A stretch of 64,000 bases of DNA from Acidobacteriota bacterium (GTDB taxonomy: Bacteria > Acidobacteriota > Vicinamibacteria > Vicinamibacterales > SCN-69-37): NCBI GenBank assembly GCA_009694745.1, contig SHUF01000006.1:33536-97535 (forward strand), written 5' to 3'. The translations under genes were made by a program, and so were the position numbers. The stretch's first letter is position 1, and every line of letters starts with the position of its first letter. Positions 62,869-64,000 of this stretch are shown here, piece by piece. The notes below the pieces were generated by a model. It was not told the DNA's origin, ran no database searches, and worked only from the letters and a program-made list of their open reading frames with translations.

Positions 62869-64000
62869 CTGACGGCTCCGCGTCCCCCGTCCGAGCGTCC
62901 GCATGGTGTCACCGCCGCCGATGTCGGTGAGGCCCTGGCGAAGCTCTACGCCTTCCGTCACCTGGCGGCTGAACCCCGCGACCGCCTCGCCGGGTTGTGT
63001 GCCCTTCGCACGCTCGGATCGGGCGACACGGTGGTCCGCGCCGGAGAGGCGGGGAACGCCTGGTACGTCGTGCTGGCAGGCAAGGCCAGAACGACCGTCG
63101 CGGGACAGGGCCCCGCAAGCGCGCCTCGTCTTTACAGCGAGGGCGACACGTTCGGCCATCACGCCTTGATTGAATCGGCGCCCTGGCCCGAAACAATCCG
63201 GGCCGACGCGGGGCTCACGCTGGCCGTCCTGGCGCGGACGGACTTCGACGCGTGGGTGGCAACGCTGTCGGCCGCAGAGGGGACCCTGCTCCGGCAGCGG
63301 CTGGCCCGGCAGCAGGACTTCGAGTTCCTCGGGCGGCTGAACGTCTTCGCACACCTGGATGCTGATGCGGCCGAACTGCTGTTTGATCGCCTCGGCCGCG
63401 TGAGCATCGCGCGCGGCGACCGCCTGTACAGCGAGAATGCGCCAAGTGACGTCTGCTATATCGTGCGGCGCGGGCGGCTGCGGTTGATTACAACGGTGCA
63501 CCAGTCGCGGCGACAGCTCGCCCTGCGGGTCGACGGGGATCTGATCGGCGAGATTGAACTGCTGTACGGCTCGCCCCGGATGGCGGACGCGATCGCCGAC
63601 ACGGACTGTGAGTTGTTCACGCTCAGCCAGGATCTCTTCGACGAACTCACGCCCCGCGAAGAGGACCGGCACGCGCTCTACCAACTCGCGACGGATCGGC
63701 TGCTCCAGTACCAGAACGCGCTCGCAGGCGACGATGCGCGCGGCAGCCAGGAGTCGCTGCCCACGTTCGACGTGGGATGGACGTCACTCCCGGGACAACG
63801 ATACGGCGGCAGCTACCCGTACGTCCGGGCCGACTCTCCAGTGACCGCAGGACTGGCCTGTCTGGCCATGATCGACGCGGCGCAACGCCGCCAGAGCGGC
63901 TGGCAGGCCCGGGTCGAGCAACTGCTCTGGGACCGTGCCCCCGACACCCTGCTCAGCCTCAGCCGGAAGGCCGAGCAGTGCGGGCACCTGTCCCACCTGG
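62869..64000 (+). CDS. Tandem cyclic-nucleotide-binding protein, probably N-terminal part of a C39/ABC exporter; 3' end outside the window
   Basis: Frame open from 62854 to the window edge with about 377 codons after the CTG. Two CNB domains: the first (LGSGDTVVRAGEAGNAWYVVLAG, YSEGDTFGHHALIESAPW) lacks the phosphate-binding Arg; the second (SIARGDRLYSENAPSDVCYIVR, GDLIGEIELLYGSPRMADA) keeps the Gly-Glu...Arg-Ala pattern needed for cNMP. Then YPYVRADSPVTAGLACLAM resembles the start of a C39 peptidase domain (normally DCGAACLAM), but the catalytic Cys is Ala. In cyanobacterial-type exporters CNB domains precede a C39 and an ABC module, so that architecture is plausible. No ATG/GTG/TTG precedes the first domain; the start is unresolved. 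Confidence 0.7.
   Translation, partial: MTAPRPPSERPHGVTAADVGEALAKLYAFRHLAAEPRDRLAGLCALRTLGSGDTVVRAGEAGNAWYVVLAGKARTTVAGQGPASAPRLYSEGDTFGHHALIESAPWPETIRADAGLTLAVLARTDFDAWVATLSAAEGTLLRQRLARQQDFEFLGRLNVFAHLDADAAELLFDRLGRVSIARGDRLYSENAPSDVCYIVRRGRLRLITTVHQSRRQLALRVDGDLIGEIELLYGSPRMADAIADTDCELFTLSQDLFDELTPREEDRHALYQLATDRLLQYQNALAGDDARGSQESLPTFDVGWTSLPGQRYGGSYPYVRADSPVTAGLACLAMIDAAQRRQSGWQARVEQLLWDRAPDTLLSLSRKAEQCGHLSHL

Noticed and set aside
62737..63684. A 315-codon open frame on the minus strand
   Set aside because: The opposite strand encodes two clear CNB domains; the minus frame has no motif and conflicts with the P460-like gene end.

Overview
The window is about 64 kb of GC-rich, gene-dense bacterial DNA. 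It suggests an aerobic heterotroph of the phylum Acidobacteriota, probably Vicinamibacteria-like. That placement is an inference from family content: a secreted VWA protein of the type common in Acidobacteria, several secreted carboxypeptidase-regulatory-like proteins, TonB-family proteins, a B12-dependent ribonucleotide reductase, BamA/TamB-type outer-membrane genes and many 1- or 4-base stop/start overlaps. I saw no rRNA or tRNA gene, CRISPR array, prophage or intact insertion sequence.

Layout. 1-5.1 kb: 3' end of gpmA, a small unknown gene, methylmalonyl-CoA mutase large subunit, two peptide-type ABC ATPases (dppD/dppF) and a LolD/MacB-type ATPase. 5.2-9.2 kb: acs, a membrane protein and ino1 in one operon, preceded by a short inverted-repeat element. 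9.2-10.5 kb: a methyltransferase-like protein converging on an SDR oxidoreductase. 10.7-14.4 kb: an operon of a TonB-family protein with an HTH-like N-terminus, a membrane protein, a VWA protein and a ZIP metal transporter; a 33-bp perfect hairpin lies in front of it. 14.4-22 kb: a GNAT protein with a zinc-ribbon start, a 666-residue secreted protein, a lipoprotein, polA (apparently without proofreading residues) and pcnB. 22.2-26.2 kb: an overlapping run of a Kef-type antiporter, greB, a small protein plus AbiEii-type nucleotidyltransferase pair, and an aminotransferase. 26.2-27.7 kb: a TonB-like secreted protein beside a broken BlaR1/M56 peptidase, then a frameshifted small gene. 27.8-30.6 kb: nrdJ with a candidate NrdR box. 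31-39.1 kb: a CPBP protease and a compact glycan cluster (GT-C-like membrane protein, four GT4 enzymes, one methyltransferase).

39.1-56.8 kb, minus strand: twelve genes in near-unbroken succession, hslV-hslU-FN3 lipoprotein-FAH hydrolase-transaldolase-carboxyltransferase-biotin carboxylase-BCCP-tamB-Omp85 (seven POTRA repeats)-DUF2723 glycosyltransferase. The acyl-CoA carboxylase subunits and the mutase near the left end together fit the propionyl-CoA to succinyl-CoA route, fed by acyl-CoA metabolism that also involves acs. 57-64 kb: a PEGA-domain surface protein, an ECF sigma/anti-sigma operon that ends in an APC permease, a P460-like haem protein, and at the right edge a protein with two cyclic-nucleotide-binding domains followed by what looks like a degenerate C39 peptidase domain.

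Regulatory signals. At several operon heads (mutase, ino1, GNAT, pcnB, CPBP) a TANNNT hexamer, usually as TGnTANNNT, sits 7-8 nt before the start codon with no Shine-Dalgarno sequence, which suggests leaderless mRNAs. Other genes show clear GGAGG-type sites, so both initiation modes appear to coexist.
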